Counted from the first letter of the stretch, positions 10,939-22,795 are shown. The stretch is 64,000 bases of DNA from Varanus komodoensis (GCF_004798865.1 NW_025335536.1:120413-184412), one strand, 5' to 3'. Numbers and translations are program-made. The notes: generated by a model not told the origin, from the letters alone.

Positions 10939-12044
10939 TACTGTGCTTGAACTTAAGATCGATTTCTAATATTGCTTTGAGGAACTGAACTACTTGTTTT
11001 CCTTTTTCTGAAAACAAAATTTAAAAGGTTTCACCAGTAAATTTGTGTGACTCATTCTGAAAAATGTTTTGTGATTCATTCGTTTTTTAAGAGTCCTAAT
11101 TTAACACTATTTCCACAGTGTGGCACAACTATGGCTTGTTACCAAGTTGTTTTAACATTGGGTTTTTGTTTTATCTGCTTCTTATTCTTATTCTTTTTTT
11201 CAGTTCATCCTCCAGGCAAGTACGTTCAACAGTGCCAAAATTAAGAACCAGTCCTTCTGCTCTGTGCAATTTTACTAGGGCTGGCCACACAAAGAAGGGT
11301 TGGATTAGGCATTAGCAGTGCTTTTATATCATAGCTATGTTCATGATTATGAATTGTGATGCAAGGATGCATTTTTTCATAACTGGAAGAATTGGGCAGG
11401 AGGAGCAGGATGATTAGAAAGGCAAAACCTCTGGAGAAATATGAGCTAAATGTCACAACACATCTCTACCCTTGCACAATAGACCCTGACTCTCAGCTTC
11501 ATACTGCTGTCTTCTGAGAACAAGAATTACAGGTAATTAATTTTATTCCTTGACACAGTGTCTTCATAATTGGCATAATGGGAAATGAAGTACATAAAAA
11601 CTACAAAAAATGTTTAATGAAGTTTTGCTAAAACGTATTACATTCCAGCTTGCCAAAGAGTTGGTACTCACACAAATGCATGGCTGCTATACTGCTATTT
11701 ACATCTTATACTTTAGCATTTACTTGTGGCTAGATCCCATGTGGACAGGACTATAATCTCACACCATAGGGGACAATTAGTAGCATATCCAGTGGCATTT
11801 GTCTGCCAGAGGAACAATCAGAACAGATTTTCCCTTCCCATTCAGCACCCTGAAAAACCATCCCATCAAACAGATTTTAAGGGGGCAGGGAGTGATAAGG
11901 AGAGGAAGGGGAAATCTTGTTGCCTGAGCAGATATCTGCTCGTATAACATTGGATATAGCCACGTAGTCCAAATCATCATTACATGGGTGGTGATAGGGT
12001 CCAGAACCTATTTATTTCCCCCACATGTGGGCAATTATTTAACA
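10939..12044. other. Intron stretch, no gene seen
   Basis: No recognisable repeat ends or coding signal. T-rich tracts occur near 11180-11210. Confidence 0.5.
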
Positions 12045-12819
12045 TGTCGTTCAGGATGGCGCTCAATGCAGGTAAGTGCAAAGTCTTGCACTTGGGGCAT
12101 AGGAAAAGGCATCTTAAGTATGGGTTAGGGGACAAGTGGCTGGAGAGCAGCACTTGTGAAGGAACTTGGGGTGCTGGCTAAACATGAGCCAGCAGTGTGA
12201 TCTGGCAGTCAAGAGGGCCAATGCCACCCTTGGATGCCTACCAGAAGCGTGGCTTCTAGATCAAGAGAAGTATTACTGCCACTCTATACAACTCTGGTGC
12301 ACCTACAGCTAGAGTACTGTGTTCAATCCTGGGCCCCTCATTACAAGAGGGATATGGCAAGGTAGGAATTAGTGCAGCAAAGGGCCACTAGGATGGTGGT
12401 TGGTTTGCATGGTAAGCTATATGAAGAGGGACTGAGGGAACTGGGTATTTTCAGCCTTGAGAGAAGAACATTCAGAGGGAACCTGTTAGCAACATACAGG
12501 AATGTGAGGGGGTGCCACACAGAGGTGGGTCATGACCTTTTTTCCCCTGAGCAAAGGGCAGGATGCTTTCCAATGGAGCAAAGCTCAGGAAACCAACATT
12601 TAGAGTGGATGCCAGGAAGTTCTTCCTGATGGTTGCGACTCCTAAGGGTATGGAATTGGCTTCCATGGGAGGTGGCTGAAACCCTTTGGTGAGGGTGTTT
12701 AAGGATAGGCTGGACATGTACATGGTAGGCATGTCATGAATGGAGCCAGCTGGAGCCCAGGGTCAGCTTAGATGGTCCAGGAGATCCCTTCTGACTCACT
12801 CTGTTTCTATGTTTCTGTT
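12045..12819 (+). mobile_element. CR1 LINE 3' end (end of ORF2 plus 3' UTR)
   Basis: Plus-strand frames read ALNAGKCKVLHLGHRKR, then DKWLESSTCEGTWG, then QQRATRMVVGLHGKLYEEGL and RELGIFSLERRTFRG. This is the order of the CR1 ORF2 C-terminus (NxxKCKVLHLG, WLESSTCEKDLGV, QRRATRMV, LxELGLFSLEKRR). The 3' UTR follows with 'gaagttcttcctgatggttg', 'ggataggctggacatgta' and 'agatggtccaggagatccc'. It ends in the octamer-like 'tctatgtttctg' repeats typical of CR1. Frameshifts show it is not intact. 5' truncation is usual for CR1. Confidence 0.9.
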
Positions 12820-12891
12820 CTGGCTGTTTGGAAGTTTAAGGAGAACTGGGCACCCGCAAAGGTAACATGGAACATCTTGTACAATCTTGTA

Positions 12892-13297
12892 CAGAAGTGC
12901 CTCATACTTTGAACTTAATTTGTTTCAGGTGGCCATTTGAACTCTGAATCGTTACAAGTCCAAAGCATTGTTTCCCATTAGAAATAATGGAAAGTGAATT
13001 AATCTATTCCTAGACTCAAACAATACTCATTTCAGCACGGAGAATGATCAAAAAAGCACTGAAACTGGATCGAAAAAGCACTGAAAACCATCAAAGAGGC
13101 ACTCACTCAAAAGGCACTGACAACTATCTAAAAGGCACTGCAAATTAATCAAAAAAGCACGGAAGCATTTTTTTCACTGTGCCTGCAGTTCGAACTTAGA
13201 AGCACCATTCAACCTTTGGAATTATCTTATCTAGATTTTAGTGTTTGAACTCTGGAATGTTTGAACTTAGGGACATTCGAAGTTCGAAGCTCTGCTG
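12892..13297. mobile_element. Mariner-type MITE with an internal short tandem array, 406 bp
   Basis: TA flanks both sides (12890-12891 and 13298-13299). The left end CAGAAGTGCCTCATACTTTG pairs with the inverse of the right end, CAGCAGAGCTTCGAACTTCG. Inside is 'tttcccattagaaataatgg' followed by an AAAAGCACTGA-type array at about 13040-13165, then 'gttcgaacttag' blocks. No transposase is present. Confidence 0.75.
13040..13165. repeat. Imperfect tandem repeat, about 20-22 bp unit
   Basis: About six diverged units built on 'gatcaaaaaagcactgaaa' (gatc..aaaaagcactgaa, catcaaagaggcactcac, ctatctaaaaggcactgc, aatcaaaaaagcacgga). It lies wholly within the mariner-type MITE. Confidence 0.75.
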
Positions 13298-13660
13298 TAT
13301 CTGCAAAGTTAAGACAGGAAGGGATTTTCCTGTTTCTTCAGGAGGGAGTTGGAAGCCTGCAGGACTCATGTGGAGCAAAACCAGAAAAGTGCTGAGTTAT
13401 CCTTCCTTACCCACACCCTTCAGAATTAACAACATACACTGCTATTATACAGCTGAATTGTGAAATTAAAAAGGAACCCTGGCTCCCCAACCTTGTGATA
13501 TCTATTTAGGAACATCTTTTTATTTGGTGAAGAGGCTTCAGATGACGCAGTCTCCAGATACATTCCTAAAACTGACCTGTAAAAAATACTAAGAGTGCTT
13601 TAATTCCAATAAATTACTACAGCTGTGACAGTAATACAGTTCCTTACTTTAACTGTCATC
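13298..13660. other. Unannotated intron stretch
   Basis: Nothing recognisable. The short ORF starting in the MITE (13245-13463) is not a gene. Confidence 0.5.
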
Positions 13661-13738
13661 AAAAGTGCACTTTCTTGGGAGCAAGTCGAGCAAATGCTGT
13701 GAGACTTACTTCCAAGTAAACATTCTCAGGATCAAGAA
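13661..13738. mobile_element. Palindromic MITE fragment
   Basis: 'gtgcactttcttgggagcaag' and 'gagacttacttccaagtaaac...ctcaggatc' match the arms of the short palindromic family described at 5780-5934, here with a decayed centre. Confidence 0.5.
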
Positions 13739-15557
13739 TACCAGTGTTTATTTATAAAGCATGGTACTGACATTCATTATAATCTGCATCAGTTACCAGG
13801 GTAACCTCTTAACTGTTAAGAAGAAGAGGTGCAGAATTATATCTCTAATTGGTATATTGTCCTTCCTTTTATTTCTACCAGTACAACACAAATGAGCAAG
13901 GGAAGCTGGCACAACGGTAGCAAATGGCCATGGTCATTGCTGCACCAGCACTGAGTGCTGTGCTGCAATACATGACAAAATTTAGGCATGACATCCATTA
14001 TCAATTATTAGAATAAGATCAATGAACTGTAAATACCAGAGTACACACTCACATGTAACAGAATCGAATTATTTAAAAAATAAACGAATACCTATAGTGT
14101 GGGCAGACTTCAAAGCTTATATTATTGTCTGCAGTGTTTCTAGCTTTAAATGAATGTCACATTGTTATAATCAAAGCTTGAATCCAATTAACAAATATCA
14201 CATGGAAGCTACTTGAGAATAGCAAATTAGGAATTGTATTTTTGTAAAGCCTAATTTCAACCTAATCTATGTTTGAGCTATCCCAAAACACAAAAGCAAA
14301 GCTACCAAGTGAATGACTTTGGTTCTCCAATTGCTTTGAAGTAATCCCAGTGAAAAATGAGGGGATTTGATGGGGGTGTTGTTGTTTGAGAACTTGGTTT
14401 AAATATTCTTTGTACCCCTGGTACAATAGACCTTGTTTTGCTGCTTAGTTTGCTGGTCATTGTGGTAGTCAAATTATGAATTGTGCTAATTGTTAATACA
14501 GGAGGCTCTGCAACAACACAAGGTGATGATTCCGTCATTAACTTCCCATTGGTCCAGTTCTCACATCATAGCAACCCGGGTGGTCTTTTTAAAAAACAAA
14601 CCAACCCTGAGCTGTTGTGTACTAGTGAGAATGCTGGCTCCAGTCATCTTGGGTTGCAACTCTAGGTTGTCACTCCCCCACCAAGGAAGAGATTGGAGTT
14701 CACACCAAGCACAACTACCCAAGGACAGAGCATCTCTTGTATGTTTATCCTCCACTGCTTGCAGTGGGAAGGAATGGTAACAAGAATCAGCATGTTCATT
14801 TGTTCTCACTCAATTCACATCAACCTTGGGTTTAAAAGAAACAAAACAGAACGGAACAGTCTGCTGTTGTGAAATGCAGCCAGCCCAGTTATTGCTTTTT
14901 CTTCCCTTTGCTATTTTCTCCACCAAAATGTCTTCTTGAATATATACAAAAGGAAAAACTGGAGCAAAAAACCTATAACCATATGACAAAAACACTGATA
15001 TAATTAAGCATAAAAATTCTCTTTTGGTGTCAACTAAGGTAATGCTTCAGTTTCAGTATCTCTACAAAAATGTATATGAAATTGCTAAAATTAGATTGCT
15101 AAAATTGTCAACAGTTCCTTCTGATCACTGATGCTGGGATTTGTTTTACTACTGAAACTTCAAACAAAAAGTATTCCTCCATGTGCCTCAAGTCCTTATA
15201 GTGCATGCCAAACATAAACCACAGCTATCTCTGAAGGCAGGTGGAGGGGAGTCTTATGTCCACATATTTGACTAATACATGATATTGTCTCTATCACTTG
15301 CTTAATGAGGTGAATGGGGTGTTGGTGATTGTTATACCATGATGACACACTTTGCTGTTGCTGAATTTCCATTTTCTACATGCTACCACCAAATTCCTGG
15401 GCATTTGGGGAAAATGACACATTTAAAAATGTATTTAAACCACCTTTTAAAAATTTTGCCACATACATGCATCCACAATCAATTGAACAATTTGAAACAA
15501 CATAAATATTTAAACATTCGGCAACAAAAATACTAGCAGCATCCATCATCATTGACT
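13739..15557. other. Intron stretch, no gene seen
   Basis: Single-copy-looking sequence. Overlapping ORFs on both strands at 14483-14809 share the same DNA, lack any recognisable domain, and are most simply chance ORFs. Confidence 0.5.
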
Positions 15558-15620
15558 GTAATCTATACATACCTACTCATAAGCAAGCTACACTGAGTTC
15601 AACAGGACTTTTTGCATTGC
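15558..15620. mobile_element. Palindromic MITE half-copy
   Basis: 'ctactcataagcaagctacactgagttcaacaggactt' corresponds to one arm and the centre of the 'actcagaagtaagtcccattgagttcaatgggactt' consensus. Confidence 0.55.
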
Positions 15621-16365
15621 TAGACACACTCTGTCTACATTTTTGGACATTGCTTCTCAAAAAAAGGATCATACAGCCAGAATGGGCACAGAAAAGTAAA
15701 AGTAAATTGAACAAGCAGGTAAAAGGGGGTTAGAGAAAAGCTAAGCAACTTAGAGAGGAAAGCTATTTGTCTATCTTTCTATGTCATATATCTTACAGCT
15801 TTCCTTCAAGTCACCCATTATTATTATTTCTATAGCAATTTCCAATGAACAAAGAGCTTTATTATTGTTATCTTGTTCATCTTTTACTTCTCTCATACAG
15901 CCCTTACCTCACTATGTTTATCCAGAAGTTCCAGTTAATTCAGTGAGACTTGGTGTCCTGTAAATATTTATAGGCTTACAGCTACAGTATTTTGTATTAC
16001 TGCTTTTCCAACAAATTAATCATACTTTAAAATATGAAAATCAAAACCAGTATTTCCCTCTTTAAACATTTCTAGAAGCTTGTGTTTTAATGCTCAGAAA
16101 GCCTTTTAGGAAAAAGTAAGAAATTTCATTGCAGATCATTCAGCCTGATCAGATAAATATCTGGTATATATCCAGAGAACACTATGAAGGAAAAAAATAC
16201 ATTGTTGAAGGATTTAAGAACAGTAATTCTACTAGTAGATTATTGGTATACTACTATAGAATAATAGTAGATTATTCTACTATCACTAGGAACCTTCCAG
16301 CTGACTCAGGAACTCCAGAAAATTCTCAAGCACTTTTAAAATTGAGAAGGGATCAAGGTCTAAGC
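15621..16365. other. Unannotated intron stretch with a small AT inverted cluster
   Basis: Single-copy-looking DNA. At about 16220-16290 several overlapping copies of 'tagtagattatt' and its inverse form a small imperfect palindromic cluster. No coding content. Confidence 0.5.
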
Positions 16366-16774
16366 CAGGGGTCCTCAAACTTTTTCACCAGGGGGCCAGT
16401 TGAAAGCTGCTGTCCCTGGGCACAGGCCGGAAAGGTGGTGTCTGGTAGTACGCATGGGCTGGTGAGGGGGTGCGGGTGCCCGCAGTGAGGCGGGGGCAGG
16501 GTGGGGCACGCAGCGAGGCACGGGCAGGTGCGTGAGGCAAGGCCAGGTGAAGCGAGGGTGGGCACATGCCGCGAGGCAGGCACACGAGGCAGCGGCTTGC
16601 TTGCTTGCTTGGAGATTGGAGAGCGAGCAAACCGCTGCCTCTCATGCATGGGGCGCAGTGGACGGTGGCGGGCGCATGCGTGGGTGCACAACAGGTCCAA
16701 ATGGACATGGCGGGCCGGATAAATGGGCATGGCGGACTGGATCCGGCCACCAGGCTGTAGTTTGAAGACCCATG
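16366..16774. mobile_element. hAT-type MITE, 409 bp, with exact 8-bp target-site duplication
   Basis: It starts CAGGGGTCCTCAAACTTTTTC, and the far end reads, inverted, CATGGGTCTTCAAACTACAGC. An exact 8-bp duplication, gtctaagc, flanks it at 16358-16365 and 16775-16782. Eight-bp duplications and CAGGGGT-type termini are hallmarks of hAT elements. The interior is GC- and CpG-rich and low in complexity, unlike its surroundings, and has no transposase. The 205-codon minus-strand ORF across it (16353-16970) is a product of this composition. Confidence 0.9.
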
Positions 16775-16782
16775 GTCTAAGC

Positions 16783-17157
16783 TGACAGTTAATTTCCTGT
16801 ACTGCAACTAGGGTTTTCTCTTGACATCTCTTGAATATGGGAGAATCCAAAGGTGTTGTCTTCCACATTACCACTACATGACAATATTTCAAAAAATCAT
16901 TAAGCTGCAGAAATATTGCACCTAGTAATATATTACAATAAAGCTCCTCATTTGTCTGGGAGACACACATATTGAATGGATACTAAATGTTTCTATAGGG
17001 CTTTCCCTCAGTCTCCCAAGATACCCAATGTTGATAGATCTAGAAAGAAAAACCTAGAAATACACAACATGAATCCAGTTGAAAGCCTTAACTGGGAAGA
17101 AGTCCCACTGAATAGAGCTGGCCTTACTGCAAAATAAACATGGATTTTATGCTTTTT
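16783..17157. other. Intron stretch between a hAT MITE and a SINE
   Basis: Mostly unannotated. At about 17075-17145 'gggaagaagtcccactgaatagagctgg' resembles a half-copy of the palindromic MITE. Confidence 0.4.
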
Positions 17158-17342
17158 AATTATTACATGTATATTCTGCCTTTTTCTCTGATGAATGTGA
17201 GGTGGCTTGCACAATCCTCCTCCTCCATTTTATTCTCATAACAACCTCATGAGGTACGTTAGCCTGAGACTCAGTGACTGAAGGTCACCTAGTGAGCTTC
17301 ATGGCCAAGTGGGAACTAGAATCTAGTCCAACTCTCTAACAA
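17158..17342 (-). mobile_element. tRNA-derived MIR/CORE-like SINE
   Basis: Plus-strand landmarks are 'attacatgtatattctgcc', 'cataacaacctcatgaggtacgttagcctgagactcagtgac' and 'tggccaagtgggaactagaatc'. These are the inverse of tail, CORE and B-box region. The tRNA-like head is truncated compared with the other copies. Confidence 0.7.
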
Positions 17343-17644
17343 TTCTTCAAAGGATTACTTTGCCAAACTTGCAGTGCTTAAGAATGTCATTTTAAAAAGA
17401 GTCACTTGAGAACTCAACTCCAAGGTGTTTTCTTCTGTGCCTAAATTACTATCAAATGGAAAAACATCAGAGAAGTACCCCTTTTTTTCTGAACTATCAA
17501 GAGTTTATGAAGCCTCCAACTAGAAACCAAGATCTTGGTTTGGCCAAATGTCCTAAGAAATCACAGCAAGTTAAAAAATTGTAAATCACGGTGTGTTTAA
17601 AGGAATTTAGTGCCAGGTAAATGTATTTAAGATTGCAACTTGAC

Positions 17645-17720
17645 AGTGCAATCCTGCAACAAGTCTATTCAGCAGTTAAGTCCTGTTGAGTGAAATGGGG
17701 CTTATTTCCAAGTAAGTGAG
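17645..17720. mobile_element. Palindromic MITE copy
   Basis: 'gtgcaatcctgcaacaagtctattcagcagttaagtcctgttgag' then 'atggggcttatttccaagtaagtg' is the standard opening, centre and second arm of the family. Confidence 0.65.
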
Positions 17721-18160
17721 CCCAGGTGCTGCCTTGGCCTGCTTCTGAAGTTGCAGCGCATTGGCCTCAACTGTAACTTTCCCCAGCAGCTCAAGAAGCA
17801 ATTATTTTATGTATGATACTATGCTGGCGGAGTCATGCTGAACACTGTAGCAGCCAAGAGAGCACAAGGTGAGGCAAGGGCAACTTCAGCAATGAACCTT
17901 ATCATTCTCTACCCTTCAACCAGCTCTTGTCTTACTGTCTCCCAGACTATATCTAAGTTAAAGTGGAGAAAGGTGAGCTGAAAACATAGGCCTACATTCA
18001 GCTCAATACAAAACAGTATCCTGAAAAATATGAGTGTGAGCGTATTATCCGTGGTAATTGCTATTTTTCCTTCTCTAGAGAAGCCATTCTAGAGAAGCTT
18101 ACTGACCTCTTGAAATACAGCCTTTTGGTATGCCTATAACAGTCTTTATCCATAGGCCGC

Positions 18161-18210
18161 AAAGCAAAGCAAAGCAAAGCAAAGCAAAGCAAAGCAAAGC
18201 AAAGCAAAGC
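18161..18210. repeat. (AAAGC)10 microsatellite
   Basis: Ten uninterrupted AAAGC pentamers, preceded by one further GC. It is perfect throughout, so it is probably polymorphic and recent. Confidence 0.95.
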
Positions 18211-19674
18211 ATGATTCAGGAACTGTTTCTGCACGACTGATTACAAATTTAATGTTTTATTAAAAAACACATTCCAAATATTTCACAAGAGCCACTTTCC
18301 TTTAATTATTATTATTAAAAACATTTATGCTCTGAGTTTCTCATGTATACAGCTATACTCAAGGGCTTTTAATCAAAATAATTTAAAAAACAACTTTCTG
18401 CCTCGGTCGAAAGTACTGTGACTCACCTAAGCTGGAACACCTGATTTTCACTGATCTAGGACTTCTATACAAGGCATTTATTGTGTGATCATGGTCCCTT
18501 GATCACAAAAGTTTGCAGGTCCTTTTTCACAATGTTATCATTCTCCAGGGCACCAGTGTTTTCCAACCATTTTTACAGCTTCTTGAAGAGTGCAAAAAAA
18601 GTGCAGTGTTATCTCCTATGGAGCTATGCTGCAGTAGGAAGTACCTCTATCTTAATCATTTTGCATTATACCGCAATGTCAACTTGTAGTTACTTAACAG
18701 AACATACGTGTGTAGTTGTTGTTATGGTTTCTGTGTTCTTTGGTTTTTTTGTTCTTTTTAAGCCCTCCAGAGACTTTTAGTAATGGGATGGCATATAAAA
18801 ACTTTAAATAAATAACTATAGGAAAGTAGAAAAAATAAACCTTCAGGAAAAAAAAGTGAAAAGGAAGTGCTCCCCTACTCCCCCAGGCAAAGAATTCAGA
18901 CACTTCTGCGTTCCTAAGCCGACTCCAATGAGAAACTGCTTCTATCCATAAAATTCCTGACAAGGGTCACTAAGCAAGTACAACAGATATAAAAGTTCAA
19001 AGATGGAGACACACTGATTTAAATTTGAAAGTATATCTAATACATATAAAGGCCAAAATATTTATATAAATATCTCTTGGAAAAAATGATGTTCGTGTTA
19101 CTGTGACCCAGCGAGACGGGCAACTTCAAGTCCCGTTTCTCAGTGTGATGTTACTGCAATAATTACAAGACCTCATGGCTCACTGGTATGTTGTTTCCAT
19201 TCTGTTATGGGCTAATCTTTAGCTGATAAAATTTAAAAAGATAAAATAAACAGATGTTAATTGCAAATGCAAATGCAATTAACACCACTGTCATCAGCAT
19301 TATCACTATACTCAGAAAAAATAACACAAATGAAACAATATTTCCCAAAATATTTCAAAACTGACATGTAAAGGGGATTTGGGATTTCATGTAATTCAGG
19401 AGTTTTTTAAATGACTCGAGGGGAGCTATTTATTGATTTTTTTTAAAGTAAGCTACATAAAAATGAAACATATAATACATCTTATTGATGATCGCCTATA
19501 CTTATGCTTCTTTGCAAGGAACAAAAGCTAAAGCACAAGATTTCATTTAACCGCAGTGAAATGTATCTCAAGGCTTATTATGAAGCTGCAGCATGTCTCT
19601 TCATGTTAATATAACTTTTTACAACAAAATCTTAAAACACCTTTATAAATAAAATCTGTATCCACCTTTCCTTA
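18211..19674. other. Repeat-poor intron stretch with an octamer palindrome
   Basis: AT-rich sequence without transposon ends. At 19257-19282 the arms TTAATTGC and GCAATTAA enclose a perfect octamer ATGCAAAT. No coding exon recognised. Confidence 0.5.
19257..19282. promoter_or_regulatory. Possible POU/homeodomain binding cluster (octamer in an AT palindrome)
   Basis: The sequence holds the octamer ATGCAAAT at 19267-19274, a second 'tgcaaat' just before it, and homeodomain-type TTAATTGC/GCAATTAA arms on each side. This is a motif match only. Function is inferred and unproven. Confidence 0.25.
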
Positions 19675-19985
19675 GTTTAAGAACCTAAGAAAAGCCACAC
19701 TGGATCAGACTAATGGTCCATTCAGTCCAGCACTCCATTCATTGCAGTGGCAAATCAGCTGCCCACAGGATCCCTCAAGAAGGATGGGTGCAAGAGTTCC
19801 TCCTATCCAAGCTCCTCAGCAACTGTACATGCAGGCTTGGCAGCTCAGATAAGAGTAGTACCACATAGCCAGCAAAGAGAGTAGCCATTGAATAAGCTTC
19901 TCCTCCATGAATTTGTCCAATCCCTTTTCAAACCACCCAATTGGTGAGCATCATTACTTTCTGTCTCAGAAGATAGTTTTGAGAC
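19675..19985 (-). mobile_element. CR1-family LINE 3' end, minus strand
   Basis: The plus strand begins 'aagaacctaagaaaagccacactggatcagactaatggtcc' and later has 'ttgtccaatcccttttcaaacc'. Inverted, these are the CR1-like ORF2 end (GF-KGLDKF) and the 3' UTR, ending in the 'ttcttaggttctta' terminal repeats. The copy is short and diverged. Confidence 0.8.
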
Positions 19986-22724
19986 AAGTTCGGACCAGAT
20001 CTCACCAAAGTTAATCATTCACAGGGACAGACAATGCGTTCTGCATGTACACTGGGGCTTTTATGGCCCCATTCTCACTGCAGGCTCTTTCATTCCACCC
20101 CACCTGCAATGTCACTTTTGCATCAAATAAAGCTGTTGGATCCTTCAAAGTACCATTTAATGTGCTACCTGGGAGTCACATGGGACTCTCTGGATCTATG
20201 CTTCAAAGACCTATTTATGTGAAGATTTTACCACCTACTTAACTCAGACAAGTTAAGCACACATTTACTCTAGCCATTTGAAATCAATGGGACTTAAAAT
20301 GCTTAAATTTGACTAGATCTGCTGCTTTGGTAGTGGTTAATTTATTCAGTGCCAAAGGTGAATTGTAAGCATAGAAACAAACTTTTAGCTGAGATAGTGA
20401 TCAGTATCCCCTTTTTCATCTCCTTGTTTGATACTGAATTCACTAAGCATTTGTCAATATTTTTCTCACAGCTAAAAATAATAATTGAACTGTTCTCATG
20501 TTGCAATGGAGCAACTTTCAAAGGCTGTGCAGTGTTACCACAAATGCTCATTCTTCACACAAGGGCTTTCGTTAAAACTTGACATTTCAGCAGAACAAAC
20601 TATATTTAAACTAAATATATCACTGTAAATCAGAGGTTATCAATATCACCCTGAAGGTCCCTTGAAATTGTAAGACTGAAAAATACTGAATGGAATAATG
20701 CACATGTTAATGTTTAAGGTAGCACTGTTCAGATGAGAACAATTGTTCATCCTTTGTGACCTACCAAGCCAAAAGCAGTCCTCCCCACTGCAGCCAGTTC
20801 TACCAACTTACTAGGCACCCATTTATGTTTGTAGTTTATCTACACCTGCAAAAGCAGGCTTGGCGTACCACTGAATCCATGGTCAGTGGACTTCCTTTTG
20901 TTTAGTCATTCATAAGCTGTGCAGACAAAGACAAGTCAGTTGATCTAAGCTTTAACCTTACCTGTTACAAACTAGTTGTTCTAGGTCACATGCATGTACA
21001 ACAAGCTACGCTTCATGCCAGGACCTTCCATGTCACAAGCTGCTTGTATACAGGCACTGTTTAATACAAGCAAAGGAAACCAGGTAGATAGACATTTTGT
21101 CATCAAGGTAACTCAGTGGTAAGTCAATTTCTTGAGGATCTTAGTTCTCTTTCAGAGAAATTAGCTATAAACTGGGGTACTGCAGTAAAGTATTAATCCT
21201 ATTCATTACAGTGGCTATGTAAGACTAGGTTGCTATCTTCCCCACCATGACCATGAATCTTTCGTGGTTCATTCCATCTTTATTCCTTTACCCCTTTTTG
21301 CTAGAGATCACGAAGCCCAGCTTGACAGCCAGCTTTCAAAAGTTCTGTTTTGCAAACTAGTGACAGCCCCTTAAAGTGCCTAAGTGGCACCTTGGAGGAG
21401 CTGTCAGTTGTTGGAAAATATTTTATTATTTTTGTACCTACAATGTGTGCAAAAATGTTTGTTATTTTACTTGCATCTGTGTGACCGCTCTGGTGCACAA
21501 ATCAGGACTTTCAGTTGCACAAAGTTGGGGAATGTACCTGCAACAGGTACAAGTCTGGTCACTGACCCAAACGCCTTTTTAAGGTAAGTTTTTTTCTTTC
21601 CTTTGCTTTTCCTTGAAAGCTGTCAATTGAAAACTGTCAAGTGAAAGCAAAGACTCAAGTGAACATAGCACATGAAAGGGGTGGGAATATCTGTATTTCC
21701 TTTGTGACAAGCTCTTCGCTCCTCCCTATAGTCCTCAGGGTGATGTACCACTTGCACATTTTTCAAAACTGCTCAAGAAAGTGAAAAAGTACATCCTGTC
21801 CCCTTTTTTCCAGAGTTTTGATTGCAGCTTTGTCAGGCTGGACTTCACAATCTCTGCAAAACAGTAAGTAAAGGGACAAAAAGACTGAAGCAAGCTGTGA
21901 ACAGCCCATAATCATGGTGAAAGGGAGAAGAGACATTGGTCCTGCTACAGGGATCCTGCAATGTCCGCAGGAGGACTGAAAGGAAAGAAGTGGAATGTAG
22001 CCCAGGTTGTTTGACCAACAACCCATTTACGATGGCATGTTCCAGTTGTAGTTCTCCCCTTGCCTTTGGATTTGCCATGTCTTGCTAGTTATCTGACCAC
22101 TGGTTGCTCCTAATGTTGCCTTTGCTTCTGGGACTCCTATATTCCACTAGGACCTCCATCATCCTGTTCCTAATGTTCCAACCTGACACTTGCTGCATAT
22201 ATCCCTGACTGAAGAGCACCTGGATTTAACTAGGAGCATGCATGCTTTCACTTTAAACTGAGTTGCTTACAGTTATTCATAACTCTGAAGAAGTGCTTAT
22301 GCGTCTGTGCAGGTGCACATGTGTGCATGCCTGTGTCTATGCTGGAGAACATGATCTGCACACAAGAGGGCCAGAATGCAATAGGACACATCCTGACTCC
22401 TGAGTCTTTTTTTAAAGTTGTTCTGTCTCCACAGGCCCACTTCACATTAGATAGTGAGGAATAATAAATTATTCTTTCTTTAAAAATCATTGGTCTCATT
22501 AACTTACAAAGAAGGAAAATATTCTTAATACAGACCTTAGATTAATCTGAATCAAGAACGAGTCAAAACATTTGGCTCTAACAATGTAATTGTTTTCTGT
22601 TATATATGGGATAGGTTGAAGCATACTGAGGAGGCTGTCATATTGGCTGACTTTCATTTCTTATTTCATGGCAATAACCTGAAACTTGATGACACTTTCA
22701 GTCCTACTGGGCTTTCACTGTGTC
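19986..22724. other. Intron stretch, no gene seen
   Basis: A weak palindromic-MITE remnant lies at about 20265-20325 ('ttgaaatcaatgggacttaaaatg'). ORFs at 20034-20582, 21301-21587 and 21763-22078 overlap one another on both strands and show no recognisable domain. Confidence 0.45.
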
Positions 22725-22795
22725 TGCAGTGTATTTGTATACCACTTCTCCATGATAACATTCACTCAAAGCTGCTCCTAACATAGGGGATTTAA
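22725..22795 (-). mobile_element. Possible L2/SINE tail fragment
   Basis: 'gtatttgtataccacttctcc' and 'tcactcaaagctgctcctaacatag' resemble the inverse of the tail common to L2 and its SINEs (ctatgtaaaccgctttgag ... agcggtatacaaatac). Short and weak. Confidence 0.35.

Noticed and set aside
10736-11017. Ser-Leu/His-Thr repeat ORF
   Set aside because: Translation of the TG/AG microsatellite.
12372-12732. ORFs on both strands thought of as a gene
   Set aside because: They lie in the CR1 LINE 3' end; the plus-strand protein is decayed CR1 ORF2.
16353-16970. 205-codon minus-strand ORF, the longest in the window
   Set aside because: It runs across the GC-rich hAT MITE. Its Pro/Ala/His/Arg-rich reading reflects composition, and equally open frames lie on the other strand.
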